From a virus, in the IMG/VR virus record IMGVR_UViG_3300006803_000027, positions 1 to 48,777 of that record: DNA of 48,777 bases; one strand, 5' to 3'. How positions within the stretch are numbered: position 1 is the first letter of the stretch; every line of letters begins with the position of its first letter. Positions 7,484 through 15,484 of this stretch are shown one piece after another. The notes under the pieces were generated by a model, which had not been told where the DNA came from, did no database searches, and saw only the letters and a program-made list of their open reading frames with translations. Position numbers and translations under genes: made by a program.

Positions 7484-8081
7484 TAAGAATGATCTCTTTC
7501 GGTCTGCTCACGGATATCGAATGATCTTCGTGGCAGACCATGATCTTCCTCTCGACCAGGAACTCGTTCCTAGGTTCAAGTATCCGAAGATGTCGACTGC
7601 ACAGAGAGGATTTGCACAGCGTAACCTGAAGCAGATCGTAAGGAAGATGAACGACGAGTATTACTTTGCGTTCTTCTTCATCAACAACATCGCGAAGACT
7701 TCGAACATGCCTCACATTTACGACAGCGAGGTTTCAACGAGTGTCGTCGACAAATTGCATGACATCTACCAATCGTTCATACAATCAGATCATGAGGAAA
7801 ACTTTATGTTCCTTCGTGATTCTTTTCGAGCGATGCCAAATCTCGTCGAAAAGAACGGCAAAACCGGAATTGTGAATGGCGTTATCTCTGGTGAACTTTC
7901 GATTCTGTCTGCCATGAAGTATCACAGTGAGGTCGAAGAAGTCGATCTCAGCGAACTGCGGAAGGAGAAAGGGCTGCTTTCGAAGAGAGCTTACCGAATT
8001 CTTCGCCAATCCCTACGACTCGAAGATCAATACGCATTCTCTAAGAAGGTGCTCAACGTAATTAAAAAGGTCCAAAAATGA
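7476..8081 (+). CDS. Conserved-looking phage protein, unknown function
   Basis: 201 residues, overlapping its upstream neighbour by eight bases. A basic N-terminal half with aromatic residues (YYFAFFFINNIAKT) is followed by an acidic linker and a basic helical C-terminus. There is no signal peptide or membrane span and I recognise no motif. Co-transcribed with the FkbM-like methyltransferase and the next gene. Confidence 0.75.
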   Translation: MADKNDLFRSAHGYRMIFVADHDLPLDQELVPRFKYPKMSTAQRGFAQRNLKQIVRKMNDEYYFAFFFINNIAKTSNMPHIYDSEVSTSVVDKLHDIYQSFIQSDHEENFMFLRDSFRAMPNLVEKNGKTGIVNGVISGELSILSAMKYHSEVEEVDLSELRKEKGLLSKRAYRILRQSLRLEDQYAFSKKVLNVIKKVQK

Positions 8082-8452
8082 GACATTACAACAAAAACGT
8101 CACCATTGCTGATGACGGAACTGCACTCGACATCTCTGGAGTACCTCTCCATTCCTATTATCGCACGAATTCTCAGCTTGAAGGCTATTTGAACCGCAAT
8201 GTCGACTTTGTCTCATTCGAGATTGCAGATGTTCGGTTCTTTGCGAGATACCACCAGAATCGAATCATCTTCTGTTCACCCTTTGCACATCTTCATGGTC
8301 AAATCATCGATTGTTTCGATCGTTTTCTTAACGAAGAATGGATCAAGTCGATGATTTTGAAGGGAAACTTTGAAGCAACTGATGGAAGCTTTGAGTATCT
8401 CGAAGAGACGGAGGAACACTTGACCTCCTCTGCTCCAGGCACAAAGAAGTAG
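8078..8452 (+). CDS. Unknown protein, end of the 4256-8452 operon
   Basis: 124 residues, ATGA overlap with the previous gene. Mixed alpha/beta composition, two His in FAHLHGQ near residue 67, and an acidic C-terminal tail ending in Lys-Lys. No recognised family. It is the last gene before a 319-base noncoding stretch. Confidence 0.75.
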   Translation: MRHYNKNVTIADDGTALDISGVPLHSYYRTNSQLEGYLNRNVDFVSFEIADVRFFARYHQNRIIFCSPFAHLHGQIIDCFDRFLNEEWIKSMILKGNFEATDGSFEYLEETEEHLTSSAPGTKK

Positions 8453-8518
8453 TTGGAAAACGTGGAATGAAGAAGACCAAATCTTTCTTTGAAATGTCAA
8501 AAAGTTTGATAAAGGTTA

Positions 8519-8547
8519 TGTACTTATAGCCTCCACTATGATATAAT
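8519..8547 (+). promoter_or_regulatory. Early-type promoter P4
   Basis: TGTACT, 17 bp, TATAAT preceded by CTATGA. No gene follows before the hairpin at 8604-8634, so it probably makes a short RNA of about 80 bases. Confidence 0.8.
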
Positions 8548-8553
8548 TCTTCG

Positions 8554-8640
8554 AAAGTTTGTTCTGAAATATGTAAGACAAGATTGACAACCTTGATCTA
8601 ACCAGGGGAACTCAGTGAATCGCTGAGTTCCTCTTTGTCG
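8554..8640 (+). ncRNA. Candidate small RNA with terminal hairpin
   Basis: Begins about seven bases after the P4 -10 and ends with a 12-bp stem (8604-8615 with 8623-8634, one G-U pair, seven-base loop) followed by CTTTGTCG. There is no ORF inside. TCGCTGAG in the stem is complementary to CTCAGCGA downstream in the repeat module at 8678-8685, so alternative pairing is possible. Confidence 0.45.
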
Positions 8641-8641
8641 T

Positions 8642-8692
8642 TTGATGTATATTATATTGTCAATACGATCGTAAGACTCAGCGAGCTCCAGG
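8642..8692 (+). repeat. Intergenic repeat module, copy 1
   Basis: An AT-rich box TTGATG-N11-GTCAA (8642-8663) is followed 37 bases from its start by CAGCGAGCTCCAGG (8679-8692). The same two elements in the same order lie at 29712-29763, and the AT box recurs at 41953-41974. All three precede an early-type promoter. Function unknown. Confidence 0.8.
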
Positions 8693-8719
8693 TTTAACGA
8701 GGCAACAGTCACTTTACTA

Positions 8720-8748
8720 TGTACATCATGCACGAAATGTGATATCAT
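8720..8748 (+). promoter_or_regulatory. Early-type promoter P5
   Basis: TGTACA, 17 bp, TATCAT preceded by TGTGA; drives the phosphoesterase gene at 8772, whose ribosome site is AGGAG. Confidence 0.85.
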
Positions 8749-8771
8749 GAATTAAGAAATAGGAGATCAAT

Positions 8772-9398
8772 ATGACCAAAGTCCGAATTATTGGCGATGT
8801 CCACGCTAAGTTTCAGGAATACTTTGAAATTGCAGAAGTCGTTGAGAACTCTATTCAGGTTGGCGACTTTGGATTCGGTTTTTTCAGACCGCATGAAATG
8901 GTGGAAATCGTTCAATGGGTAAACAAGAATCCCAGTCATTTGTTTATTAGAGGCAATCATGACCACCCACAAATTGCTGAAGGAATGGGAAACTACATCT
9001 CAGACGGCTACTACGACAGGAAACGCTCAATCTTCTACTTCGGCGGTGCGAAAACGCCTGACAATCCTGGAAAGGTTCTTATACCAGGCATAAATTGGTG
9101 GCCTGATGAGGAAGTCACTGAAGACAAGTTTCTCAGCATACTTACCCGTTACGAAATTGCGAAGCCTCGAGTGGTCATCTCACACGACTTTCCACAATCG
9201 TATGTCGAAGATCAATTCGGTCATGAAATCACAAACACTCGCGAGATACTTCAGGAGCTTTTCGAAATTCATCAACCCGACTATTGGATTGGTGGTCATC
9301 ATCATATTTCTCGCCGTGAGAAGAGGCAAAATACACAGTTCATCACCCTGAAAGAACTTGAATACTTTGACCTGGATCTACCTGATGCTAAAGATTGA
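8772..9398 (+). CDS. Calcineurin-like metallophosphoesterase
   Basis: 208 residues with the full set of metal-binding motifs: GDVHAK (8-13), GDFGFG, RGNHDHP, SHDFP and GGHHH near residue 175. These proteins bind two divalent metals and cleave phosphomono- or diesters. Small phage members of this type include protein phosphatases and nucleotide diesterases; the substrate cannot be read from sequence. First gene behind promoter P5. Confidence 0.88.
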   Translation: MTKVRIIGDVHAKFQEYFEIAEVVENSIQVGDFGFGFFRPHEMVEIVQWVNKNPSHLFIRGNHDHPQIAEGMGNYISDGYYDRKRSIFYFGGAKTPDNPGKVLIPGINWWPDEEVTEDKFLSILTRYEIAKPRVVISHDFPQSYVEDQFGHEITNTREILQELFEIHQPDYWIGGHHHISRREKRQNTQFITLKELEYFDLDLPDAKD

Positions 9399-9624
9399 GA
9401 CCTATTCCGAACTCGTTGAAGTTTTCCGTGCGTGGAAATCTGCCGACAATAATGTGAGATTCGGACAATACATTTTCCGCAATCACTGTACCGATGTCGA
9501 AGACTTCGAGCATCCACTTCGTGAGAAACTCCTTTTCGAGATGAACGAACACGAAGTGTTTGCGAATGCCATCGAGACAATTAGATGGCAAAAACATGGC
9601 ATTGACTGTGTACAAGCTGGCTAA
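9388..9624 (+). CDS. Small unknown protein
   Basis: 78 residues from the ATG at 9388, which overlaps the phosphoesterase by 11 bases; the longer frame begins at 9358 deep in that gene and is less likely. The ribosome site is weak. The sequence is mixed, with HCTDVEDFEHP near residue 40. The C-terminus runs into promoter P6. No family recognised. Confidence 0.6.
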   Translation, partial: LKIETYSELVEVFRAWKSADNNVRFGQYIFRNHCTDVEDFEHPLREKLLFEMNEHEVFANAIETIRWQKHGIDCVQAG

Positions 9625-9637
9625 ATTGTGATACACT
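9609..9637 (+). promoter_or_regulatory. Early-type promoter P6
   Basis: TGTACA, 17 bp, TACACT preceded by TTGTGA; overlaps the end of the previous gene and drives the glycosyltransferase/mutase operon. Confidence 0.85.
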
Positions 9638-9670
9638 GAACTTAAGAACAAAACCTCTATGGAGATACCT

Positions 9671-10786
9671 ATGACTGCAAAACCGAAAATCCTCGTCACC
9701 GGAATGAACAAAGCTCAATGCAACCGAAATGCACACTCGGCTTTTCTTCGCTTGCAGATCGTTCCTTCGCACTACTCACTCGTGAATGGTCTCGAAGCAA
9801 TGGGATACGAAGTCGAACAACGAGTCGTCAAACTGGGCGAAGACCTTTCCGAGTATGAGGACGTGATTGCGATCGTCCACCCAACAGCAGCCTTCACACA
9901 GTATCTGTGGTCAGGTCTGTATGCTATCGGCGCTCGCCCAGATTGCATTGTTGCTTTCGATGATTGGCAATTCCCTGGTATCTTCAAAGACATCATCGGC
10001 TACAAGAAGCAGCTCGAAGAAGGAAATGGCTATCGCGACTATCTGTGGTCGAACTGGGGTGGCAAGGAGTCACTCGAGGAAGTGCAGAAGTACGAATCGT
10101 TCTACAAGGATGCTTGCGACAGCATTGTCAATGGCAAGAATCGCCTTCTGATGAGCGCATTTGCTGGTGGCGATCTGAGTCTCTTGAGTCTCGAATGGCC
10201 AAGTGAGCGTGTCTTCACATACAACCCAAATCCGTACCACCTAAATCGTCGACCTGACAACAATTTCGGTCTCGAAAACGACACTGATCTTGACATGTTC
10301 GATGAGCCTGACACCATTGGCATTCGTCCTGAGAAAAAGCTTCGTGAATGGAACTTCGCATCTCTCGTTCATAACAAGACACGTAAGTGGATGAAGAGCA
10401 AGAAGGTCGAATGGAAGGTGAACTTCTTCGGTGCATCACGTGGCGAATACAAATGCGAACGAGTCACTGAGACCGAAATGTGTCGCATCTTTAACAAACA
10501 ATGGGGTTGCCTGATGCCTGCGTACAGCCATGCTGGCTCTGGTTGGTGGCGTGCCCGTCCGCTTCAAGTTGCTGATGCAGGATCGATTCTGCTTTGTGAT
10601 CAGAAAGAAGCTGAAGTCTACGGTGAAGCGTACGAAAACCTCACTGCCGACAAAATCGAGGGTCTCGATACAGCTGGTCTAGTTGCTCTTGCGAAAGCAC
10701 AGAAAGACTGCCTCTATGAGAAACACCCACTTACGAAACGAGTTCAACGTGAAGAACTCCAGAAAATTTTGGATGCACGCAAATGA
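9671..10786 (+). CDS. Glycosyltransferase, GT-B fold, resembling T4 beta-glucosyltransferase
   Basis: 371 residues. The ATG at 9671 is chosen because GGAG lies six bases upstream; the ATG at 9659 precedes that site. The layout follows T4 BGT by eye: an N-terminal Rossmann half starting KILVTGMN with a VPSHYSLVNGL segment, a central IVAFDDWQFP, then a C-terminal half with NFFGASRGEYK, and WWRARPLQVADAGSILLCD in the sugar-nucleotide site region. T4 BGT adds glucose to hydroxymethylcytosine in DNA. With gp42 encoded upstream and the mutase overlapping downstream, DNA glycosylation is the most economical role, but sequence similarity is weak and a surface-glycan role remains possible. Confidence 0.7.
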   Translation: MTAKPKILVTGMNKAQCNRNAHSAFLRLQIVPSHYSLVNGLEAMGYEVEQRVVKLGEDLSEYEDVIAIVHPTAAFTQYLWSGLYAIGARPDCIVAFDDWQFPGIFKDIIGYKKQLEEGNGYRDYLWSNWGGKESLEEVQKYESFYKDACDSIVNGKNRLLMSAFAGGDLSLLSLEWPSERVFTYNPNPYHLNRRPDNNFGLENDTDLDMFDEPDTIGIRPEKKLREWNFASLVHNKTRKWMKSKKVEWKVNFFGASRGEYKCERVTETEMCRIFNKQWGCLMPAYSHAGSGWWRARPLQVADAGSILLCDQKEAEVYGEAYENLTADKIEGLDTAGLVALAKAQKDCLYEKHPLTKRVQREELQKILDARK

Positions 10787-11820
10787 GCAAAAAATGCAAA
10801 TTCATTGTCGTCGGAGCAGGACTTTCAGGATCAACAGTTGCTCGTCTTCTCGCTGAAAAGGGACACAAAATCGTCGTCATGGAGAAGAGTGACCATGTTG
10901 CCGGCAACGCTTTTGATTATGTGATCGATGACGGACATCGAATCCACAAATATGGTCCTCACCTGTTCCACACGAACAACGTCAAAGTCTTCGAGTTTCT
11001 GAGCCGATTCACGGAATGGGTGAAATATGAGCACAAGGTCAAAGCTCTTCTTGAAGATGGACGTCTTGTCACGCTTCCTGTGAACAAGGAAACGAAAGAA
11101 ATCGTCGGCGAAGAAAACGTTATCGACATCTTCTTCCGTCCTTACACCGAGAAGATGTGGGGAATGTCACTTGAAAGGGTGAGTCCGAGCATCATGAATC
11201 GTGTTCCCATTCGTGACGATATGAATGAGCTGTACTTCCCAAACGACGACATTCAGGTGCTTCCTAAGGATGGATACACCAAAATGGTTGAAAACATGCT
11301 CGATCATGAGAACATCAATGTTATGACAGGTTGCGACTTTATGGAGTTTGGTAAAACTGGATACGGTGGTGATTTCATCGCAAGTGCGGACTGGATTTTC
11401 AATTCGATGCCTATCGATGAGTATTTCAACTACATCCATGGACACCTTCCGTATCGTTCTCTCAAGTTCCATCATGCAACACTCCCACTCGAGAATGTTC
11501 TCCAGGCTGCAACAGTGAACTTCACTAACACTGGCCCATACACACGGATCACAGAGTGGTCGAAGCTTCCGAATAGCTATGGATCGTCCGAAACATCTGC
11601 CGTAATGTGGGAAGAGCCATGTGCTGCTGAAGAAAATGGTGATCGCAAATTCTATCCTGTCAAAGATGTGGACGGAGAGAATCGTAAGCTCTACGAAAAA
11701 TACAAGAAGATGGCGCGGCCATACTCGATAACCTTCATTGGTCGCCTTGGTCTTTATGCCTATTTAGATATGGATCAAGCTGTCAATTCAGCAATGCGAG
11801 CAGCAGAGGACTTCAAATGA
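10783..11820 (+). CDS. glf: UDP-galactopyranose mutase
   Basis: 345 residues, ATGA overlap with the glycosyltransferase. The FAD-binding GAGLSG motif is at residues 12-17, followed by the family segments HKYGPHLFHTNN, TRITEWSK, YPVKD and a C-terminal FIGRLGLYAYLDMDQA. The enzyme uses reduced FAD to interconvert UDP-galactopyranose and UDP-galactofuranose. Bacterial enzymes are about 370-390 residues, so this is slightly compact but complete. With galE and galU also in the window, the phage can in principle make UDP-galactofuranose itself. The translational overlap with a glycosyltransferase suggests that enzyme uses the product. Confidence 0.95.
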   Translation: MSKKCKFIVVGAGLSGSTVARLLAEKGHKIVVMEKSDHVAGNAFDYVIDDGHRIHKYGPHLFHTNNVKVFEFLSRFTEWVKYEHKVKALLEDGRLVTLPVNKETKEIVGEENVIDIFFRPYTEKMWGMSLERVSPSIMNRVPIRDDMNELYFPNDDIQVLPKDGYTKMVENMLDHENINVMTGCDFMEFGKTGYGGDFIASADWIFNSMPIDEYFNYIHGHLPYRSLKFHHATLPLENVLQAATVNFTNTGPYTRITEWSKLPNSYGSSETSAVMWEEPCAAEENGDRKFYPVKDVDGENRKLYEKYKKMARPYSITFIGRLGLYAYLDMDQAVNSAMRAAEDFK

Positions 11821-12308
11821 GACCGTACGAAGACGAAATCAACAAGTTACCAAACGATCTGATGAAGGTGGATTACGCTCTCAATCTTCTAGAGTATCAT
11901 CTCAAAATGAGCGAACATACCAAAATGGCGCTGATAAATATCGGAATCGATCCGAACTTTGGTATGGGCATTCCGAAAAATAGTAGAATTTCAATGAAGG
12001 TCATTCGCAAACGCCGACTCTTTTCACATCTTTGGTTGTGCGCACCTGATGGTCGTTGCAAAGATGTGATGTGGTCGAACATGTTCTACGACACCCTTTT
12101 CGAGTCCGGTTCTGATCTGAGCACCGTCAGTATGATGATCTCTGATATCAACAAGCACCTCAAGGAGAAAGGTCAAGAAGATTGGATGATTCAACACAAT
12201 CGGAACTTCGAAGAGAATGTCTCGTACTTCATGTGTCCACCAAAACCGTATCCTCATCGTATTCCTCATCCAAAAACTGTTGTACAAGATGAGCAGGATG
12301 TGATATAG
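11817..12308 (+). CDS. Unknown protein behind the mutase
   Basis: 163 residues, ATGA overlap with glf. Mostly helical, with a basic stretch (KVIRKRRLFSHLWL) near residue 62 and a proline-rich C-terminus (CPPKPYPHRIPHP). No membrane span or recognised motif. Its place in the sugar operon suggests, without proof, a part in the same pathway. Promoter P7 overlaps its last codons. Confidence 0.75.
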   Translation: MRPYEDEINKLPNDLMKVDYALNLLEYHLKMSEHTKMALINIGIDPNFGMGIPKNSRISMKVIRKRRLFSHLWLCAPDGRCKDVMWSNMFYDTLFESGSDLSTVSMMISDINKHLKEKGQEDWMIQHNRNFEENVSYFMCPPKPYPHRIPHPKTVVQDEQDVI

Positions 12309-12309
12309 C
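12281..12309 (+). promoter_or_regulatory. Early-type promoter P7, inside the end of the previous gene
   Basis: TGTACA, 17 bp, TATAGC preceded by TGTGA. The expected start of transcription (about 12316) falls on the ATG of the nuclease gene, and no ribosome site is visible there, so the transcript could be leaderless. Confidence 0.7.
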
Positions 12310-12315
12310 TAGACC

Positions 12316-13200
12316 ATGAGTATTTTCAAGAAATTCAGAGAGTCGGCTGAGCAACAACCAAGACTGGTCCCATTCACTCACGACTGGGATCAGTTCAAAT
12401 TTCGCAAAGACGTGCATAACATCGACGCGTACAAGGAAGGCAAATTCCCTGGGCGCTACTACATCATTCCACCAACTGACGACAATCCTGAGAAACGCGC
12501 ATATCCATCTGCAACGACGATACTCGGTCAGATTGCTGATCTTCAGGGTGAGAATGGTTGGCTTCAGGCTTGGAGAGATGCTGTTGGTGAAGAAGAAGCC
12601 GATCGCGTCAGTCATGAGGCCCGAACTCGTGGTACGTCGATGCACGATATGGCCGAACTCTACATTCGAAATGAGGTCGTCAAAGACACTCACATGCGAG
12701 GATGGAGTCTATTCAGGAAGCTTCGTCCATACCTCGACAAAATCGACAACGTTCACTGTTTGGAGCATGCTCTCTATTCGGATGTTCTTCAGATTGCTGG
12801 TAGAGTTGACTGTATTGGGGAATACGACGAGGACTACACACTCGAAGGCGTTTTGAACAAGGATGGAGGAGCATACGATGTCGAGTTCAATGGTCTCATC
12901 ACACTGATCGACTTCAAATCGTCTCGCAAAGAGAAGTCTGCGAAAGACATTGGTGGATACAAACGTCAAATATCGCTTTACGCGATGGCGTTTGAGGAGA
13001 TGACAGACATTCGCATCGATTTCGGAATGATCTTGATGGGAATTGATACGATGACCGAAACGAAGCAGCCTGGAGCGAAGCCATTCGAAGTCTTCCTCGG
13101 CGACTATAAGAAGACCACAATCGACGAGATCGCAAAGGTCCATGAACACTTCGGTAACGAGTCGTTCTCGATCGAAAAAGCCTATGACAAATTTCTCTGA
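12316..13200 (+). CDS. PD-(D/E)XK nuclease, RecB/MGME1-like exonuclease
   Basis: 294 residues with RecB-family nuclease motifs in order: RGTSMHDMAE near residue 98, AGRVDCIGEYD near residue 163, LIDFKSS (the D-x-K catalytic motif) near residue 200 and YKRQISLYA (Q-x3-Y motif) near residue 218. Such single-domain exonucleases, related to mitochondrial MGME1, are common in T4-like cyanophages and process single-stranded ends in recombination or degrade host DNA. No ribosome site is visible before the start; translation may be coupled or leaderless from P7. Confidence 0.85.
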   Translation: MSIFKKFRESAEQQPRLVPFTHDWDQFKFRKDVHNIDAYKEGKFPGRYYIIPPTDDNPEKRAYPSATTILGQIADLQGENGWLQAWRDAVGEEEADRVSHEARTRGTSMHDMAELYIRNEVVKDTHMRGWSLFRKLRPYLDKIDNVHCLEHALYSDVLQIAGRVDCIGEYDEDYTLEGVLNKDGGAYDVEFNGLITLIDFKSSRKEKSAKDIGGYKRQISLYAMAFEEMTDIRIDFGMILMGIDTMTETKQPGAKPFEVFLGDYKKTTIDEIAKVHEHFGNESFSIEKAYDKFL

Positions 13201-13211
13201 AAGGAAATAGG

Positions 13212-13472
13212 ATGAGCCCTGAAGAAATGCAAACGATCGTCGCAAGGCTGCGCGATACTAGCCTTGGAATCGATGAACTGAACGAAAATCTTTCGAGCAC
13301 TCTCGGAACGATAGTTCAAGCTCTGGATGGTAATGAGCCACCTGTCATCACAGAGCTTGTGAAATCGTTCGTTCAGTTTCAGAACAAACTCACAGCGAAT
13401 TCATTTTTGCTGACAACACAAATTTCAAATATCGGCGACAAGGTCTATGAACCAGAGGAGATCAAAGAATGA
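13212..13472 (+). CDS. Small helical protein, unknown
   Basis: 86 residues after a GAAAGGAAATAGG ribosome site. Mostly amphipathic helices with heptad-like Leu/Ile spacing, acidic C-terminus, no membrane span. ATGA-type overlap with the MazG-like gene. No family recognised. Confidence 0.75.
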   Translation: MSPEEMQTIVARLRDTSLGIDELNENLSSTLGTIVQALDGNEPPVITELVKSFVQFQNKLTANSFLLTTQISNIGDKVYEPEEIKE

Positions 13473-13897
13473 TGAACATTTTCGACATAGTGGAAGAATT
13501 CCATGAAAAGATGGGTCACGTTAACCGCTACGACGAGATCGCAAGTGACCCTGAGAAGCTTAAAGCTTTCATTGAACTTCGTGTTCGTATGATGGAAGAA
13601 GAGCTTACTGAACTGAAGAATGCAATCGCAGATAAAGATGCAGCCGAGATTGTTGATGCACTCATCGATGGTCTATATTTCAACGTCGGAACTCTCAACA
13701 TTCTGATCGGCACTGATATGTCACTTGGGGCTTTCATCGAGGTTCACGATGCCAATATGGAAAAGGAGATTGGTGTCAAACCTGGTCGTCCAAATCCTCT
13801 CGGCCTTCCTGATGCCATCAAGCCTGAAGGTTGGAAAGCACCCGATCTTTCGTCGTACGTTATTGACTCCAAAATGCTGAAAGGCATTTGTGCATGA
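13469..13897 (+). CDS. MazG/PRA-PH-like nucleoside triphosphate pyrophosphohydrolase
   Basis: 142 residues (alternative ATG three bases on). The all-helical NTP-PPase signature is present: MMEEELTEL followed by EIVDALIDGLYF, giving the ExxE and ExxD metal-binding motifs near residues 43 and 61. Such enzymes cleave NTPs or dNTPs to the monophosphate and pyrophosphate. T4 gp56, which destroys dCTP so that only hydroxymethyl-dCTP is used, has this fold, and a comparable role is plausible here given gp42. Phage housekeeping of other nucleotides, such as phosphoribosyl-ATP or ppGpp, is the alternative. Confidence 0.78.
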   Translation: MMNIFDIVEEFHEKMGHVNRYDEIASDPEKLKAFIELRVRMMEEELTELKNAIADKDAAEIVDALIDGLYFNVGTLNILIGTDMSLGAFIEVHDANMEKEIGVKPGRPNPLGLPDAIKPEGWKAPDLSSYVIDSKMLKGICA

Positions 13898-15051
13898 AAA
13901 TCCTTATCGTCTCGACTCACATCACTGGTGGTGCGTTCAAGGATCACCGAAAGCCTCGCAACGGCATCGAAGCTCGTCAGCATTCGTGGATCAAAATCCT
14001 TAAGAAGAAGGGAATTGACGTTCACGTTCTGTGCACTGGCAAGATTGATCCAGTCTTCCTGGAATATGCGACATTCCACTCTGTTAGTGAGTTGAGTCGA
14101 GACGAAGTGTTGGAACTTCATGGACCAAAGGAAGCAGTCGCCATGTCTCGAAGGGTCGGAAAGGCCTACATTGATCAGGCGAAGATCATCAATCCTGATT
14201 TCTGTTGGTCGAATGCTTCAACGACTACAGTTCCAGCTGCCATTTCGAAGTTCATTCCAACGACCCATATGATCCCAGATTGGATACCAAGTCCGATGTT
14301 CCTGCAGGGCATCGTCAGGAATTGCATGACCATCACAGAGAATGGTGGCCGAGTCTATGCTTCACCATGGATTCGCGCAAAGCATTTCGAGTTCTCTGAT
14401 ACGATGGACAATCCTCCGCCACACACTTATATTTCTGACGATGCTGACGTCTACACGACAATGGATCCGAAGATTTGGGAAATGGATGTCGTGCCGAATG
14501 AAGGCAAAACGTTGATGGTCGGTCGATGCCACCCACAGAAGAATTTCGGAAAGATTGCAAAGGCTGGAATCGAATTTGACGCATACGTCTCCGGTGCAGA
14601 CTTCCCGAACATCATCAAGACTCTCGACAAATCTGAGAACACCGTTCTTCATCACAATGAAACGAGAGATCAGCTTCTGCTCGAGTATCAGAAATGCTCG
14701 ACATGTTTGGTCGCTCGACCCGATGAGTCGCTTGGTTTGATTGCAATCGAGACACTGCTATTTGGTGGAATACCGATCACGTTCGTTGACAAGGCAGGTC
14801 AAACTCATGCTGCCGATCACTACATCAACCAGGTGACGGACCTTGGTGTCAAACCTGTCGCATATGATGATCCTGAGTGGGTACTTGACCTGAAGATCAA
14901 GCTCGTATATGTCAACTCACTATCGTTTGATGACAGAAAGTCTATCGCTGAGTCTGCACGCAAGCACTTCTCTGAAGACTCATGGTACGATGAGTTCTGG
15001 AAAGTCCTCTCGAAATCAAAGGTTCCTGCCGCCCCTCTCGATCTTTTCTGA
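13894..15051 (+). CDS. Glycosyltransferase, GT4-like
   Basis: 385 residues from the ATG at 13894 (ATGA overlap). The N-terminus KILIVSTHITGG is a glycosyltransferase B-type first strand. The C-terminal half has LMVGRCHPQKNFGKI and the family motif ESLGLIAIETLLFGGIPI, where the first Glu usually contacts the donor. It transfers a sugar from a nucleotide-activated donor; acceptor and donor are unknown. It is not similar to the glycosyltransferase at 9671, so the phage has two distinct enzymes, which could build a disaccharide. The gene ends its operon before promoter P8. Confidence 0.85.
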   Translation: MKILIVSTHITGGAFKDHRKPRNGIEARQHSWIKILKKKGIDVHVLCTGKIDPVFLEYATFHSVSELSRDEVLELHGPKEAVAMSRRVGKAYIDQAKIINPDFCWSNASTTTVPAAISKFIPTTHMIPDWIPSPMFLQGIVRNCMTITENGGRVYASPWIRAKHFEFSDTMDNPPPHTYISDDADVYTTMDPKIWEMDVVPNEGKTLMVGRCHPQKNFGKIAKAGIEFDAYVSGADFPNIIKTLDKSENTVLHHNETRDQLLLEYQKCSTCLVARPDESLGLIAIETLLFGGIPITFVDKAGQTHAADHYINQVTDLGVKPVAYDDPEWVLDLKIKLVYVNSLSFDDRKSIAESARKHFSEDSWYDEFWKVLSKSKVPAAPLDLF

Positions 15052-15080
15052 ATTTTTGTCAAAATTTTTGTATTTAGTTG

Positions 15081-15109
15081 TGTACATCAGGACTACCGTA
15101 TGATATTCT
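15081..15109 (+). promoter_or_regulatory. Early-type promoter P8
   Basis: TGTACA, 17 bp, TATTCT preceded by GTATGA; drives the small-gene operon from 15149. Confidence 0.85.
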
Positions 15110-15148
15110 ATAAATACAAGCAATTTGATAAAACAAGGAAAACGAACA

Positions 15149-15484
15149 ATGGATGTCAAAACTGCAAATGACCTCACAGCTCGGATGATCAAAGTTCTTT
15201 CGAAAGAATTTCCCGAACTAGAGTTCAAATTCAAAGGTGGAAAAGTTCATTCGAATTCTTTGATTGCGAAATTCAGCATTATCGAAGCTGGCAAAGACTC
15301 TCCTGAAATGGAAAATGCCCGCAGTTATGCACCAACAATCGGCATCAAGTTGGAAACCGAAGACTTCAAGATCATCGGGAAAACACTTCGTCGCAATAAG
15401 TTTAGCTGGCTGTACATGGAAAAGTCAACCGGCAATCGTTTCAAAGCAACCCAAGAACGCATCAAGGAGCTCTTCGGATCATGA
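15149..15484 (+). CDS. Unknown phage protein
   Basis: 111 residues from the ATG at 15149 after an AAGGAA site; the in-frame TTG at 15125 lies in the leader. Basic, alpha/beta, with FKFKGGKV near residue 26 and a C-terminal helix KATQERIKELFG. This composition is common in small phage proteins of unknown role. First gene of the operon. Confidence 0.75.
   Translation: MDVKTANDLTARMIKVLSKEFPELEFKFKGGKVHSNSLIAKFSIIEAGKDSPEMENARSYAPTIGIKLETEDFKIIGKTLRRNKFSWLYMEKSTGNRFKATQERIKELFGS

Larger units (their letters stand above)
8453..8771. other. Noncoding stretch with two promoters, a hairpin and repeat module copy 1
   Basis: No convincing gene. In order it holds promoter P4, a 12-bp hairpin (8604-8634), repeat module copy 1 (8642-8692) and promoter P5. 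A 20-codon ORF at 8467 lacks a good ribosome site, and a - strand ORF at 8536-8748 covers the hairpin and repeats, so neither is called. Confidence 0.7.

Noticed and set aside
8536-8748. 70-codon - strand ORF in the 8453-8771 stretch
   Set aside because: It spans a hairpin and the repeat module and has no ribosome site or promoter.
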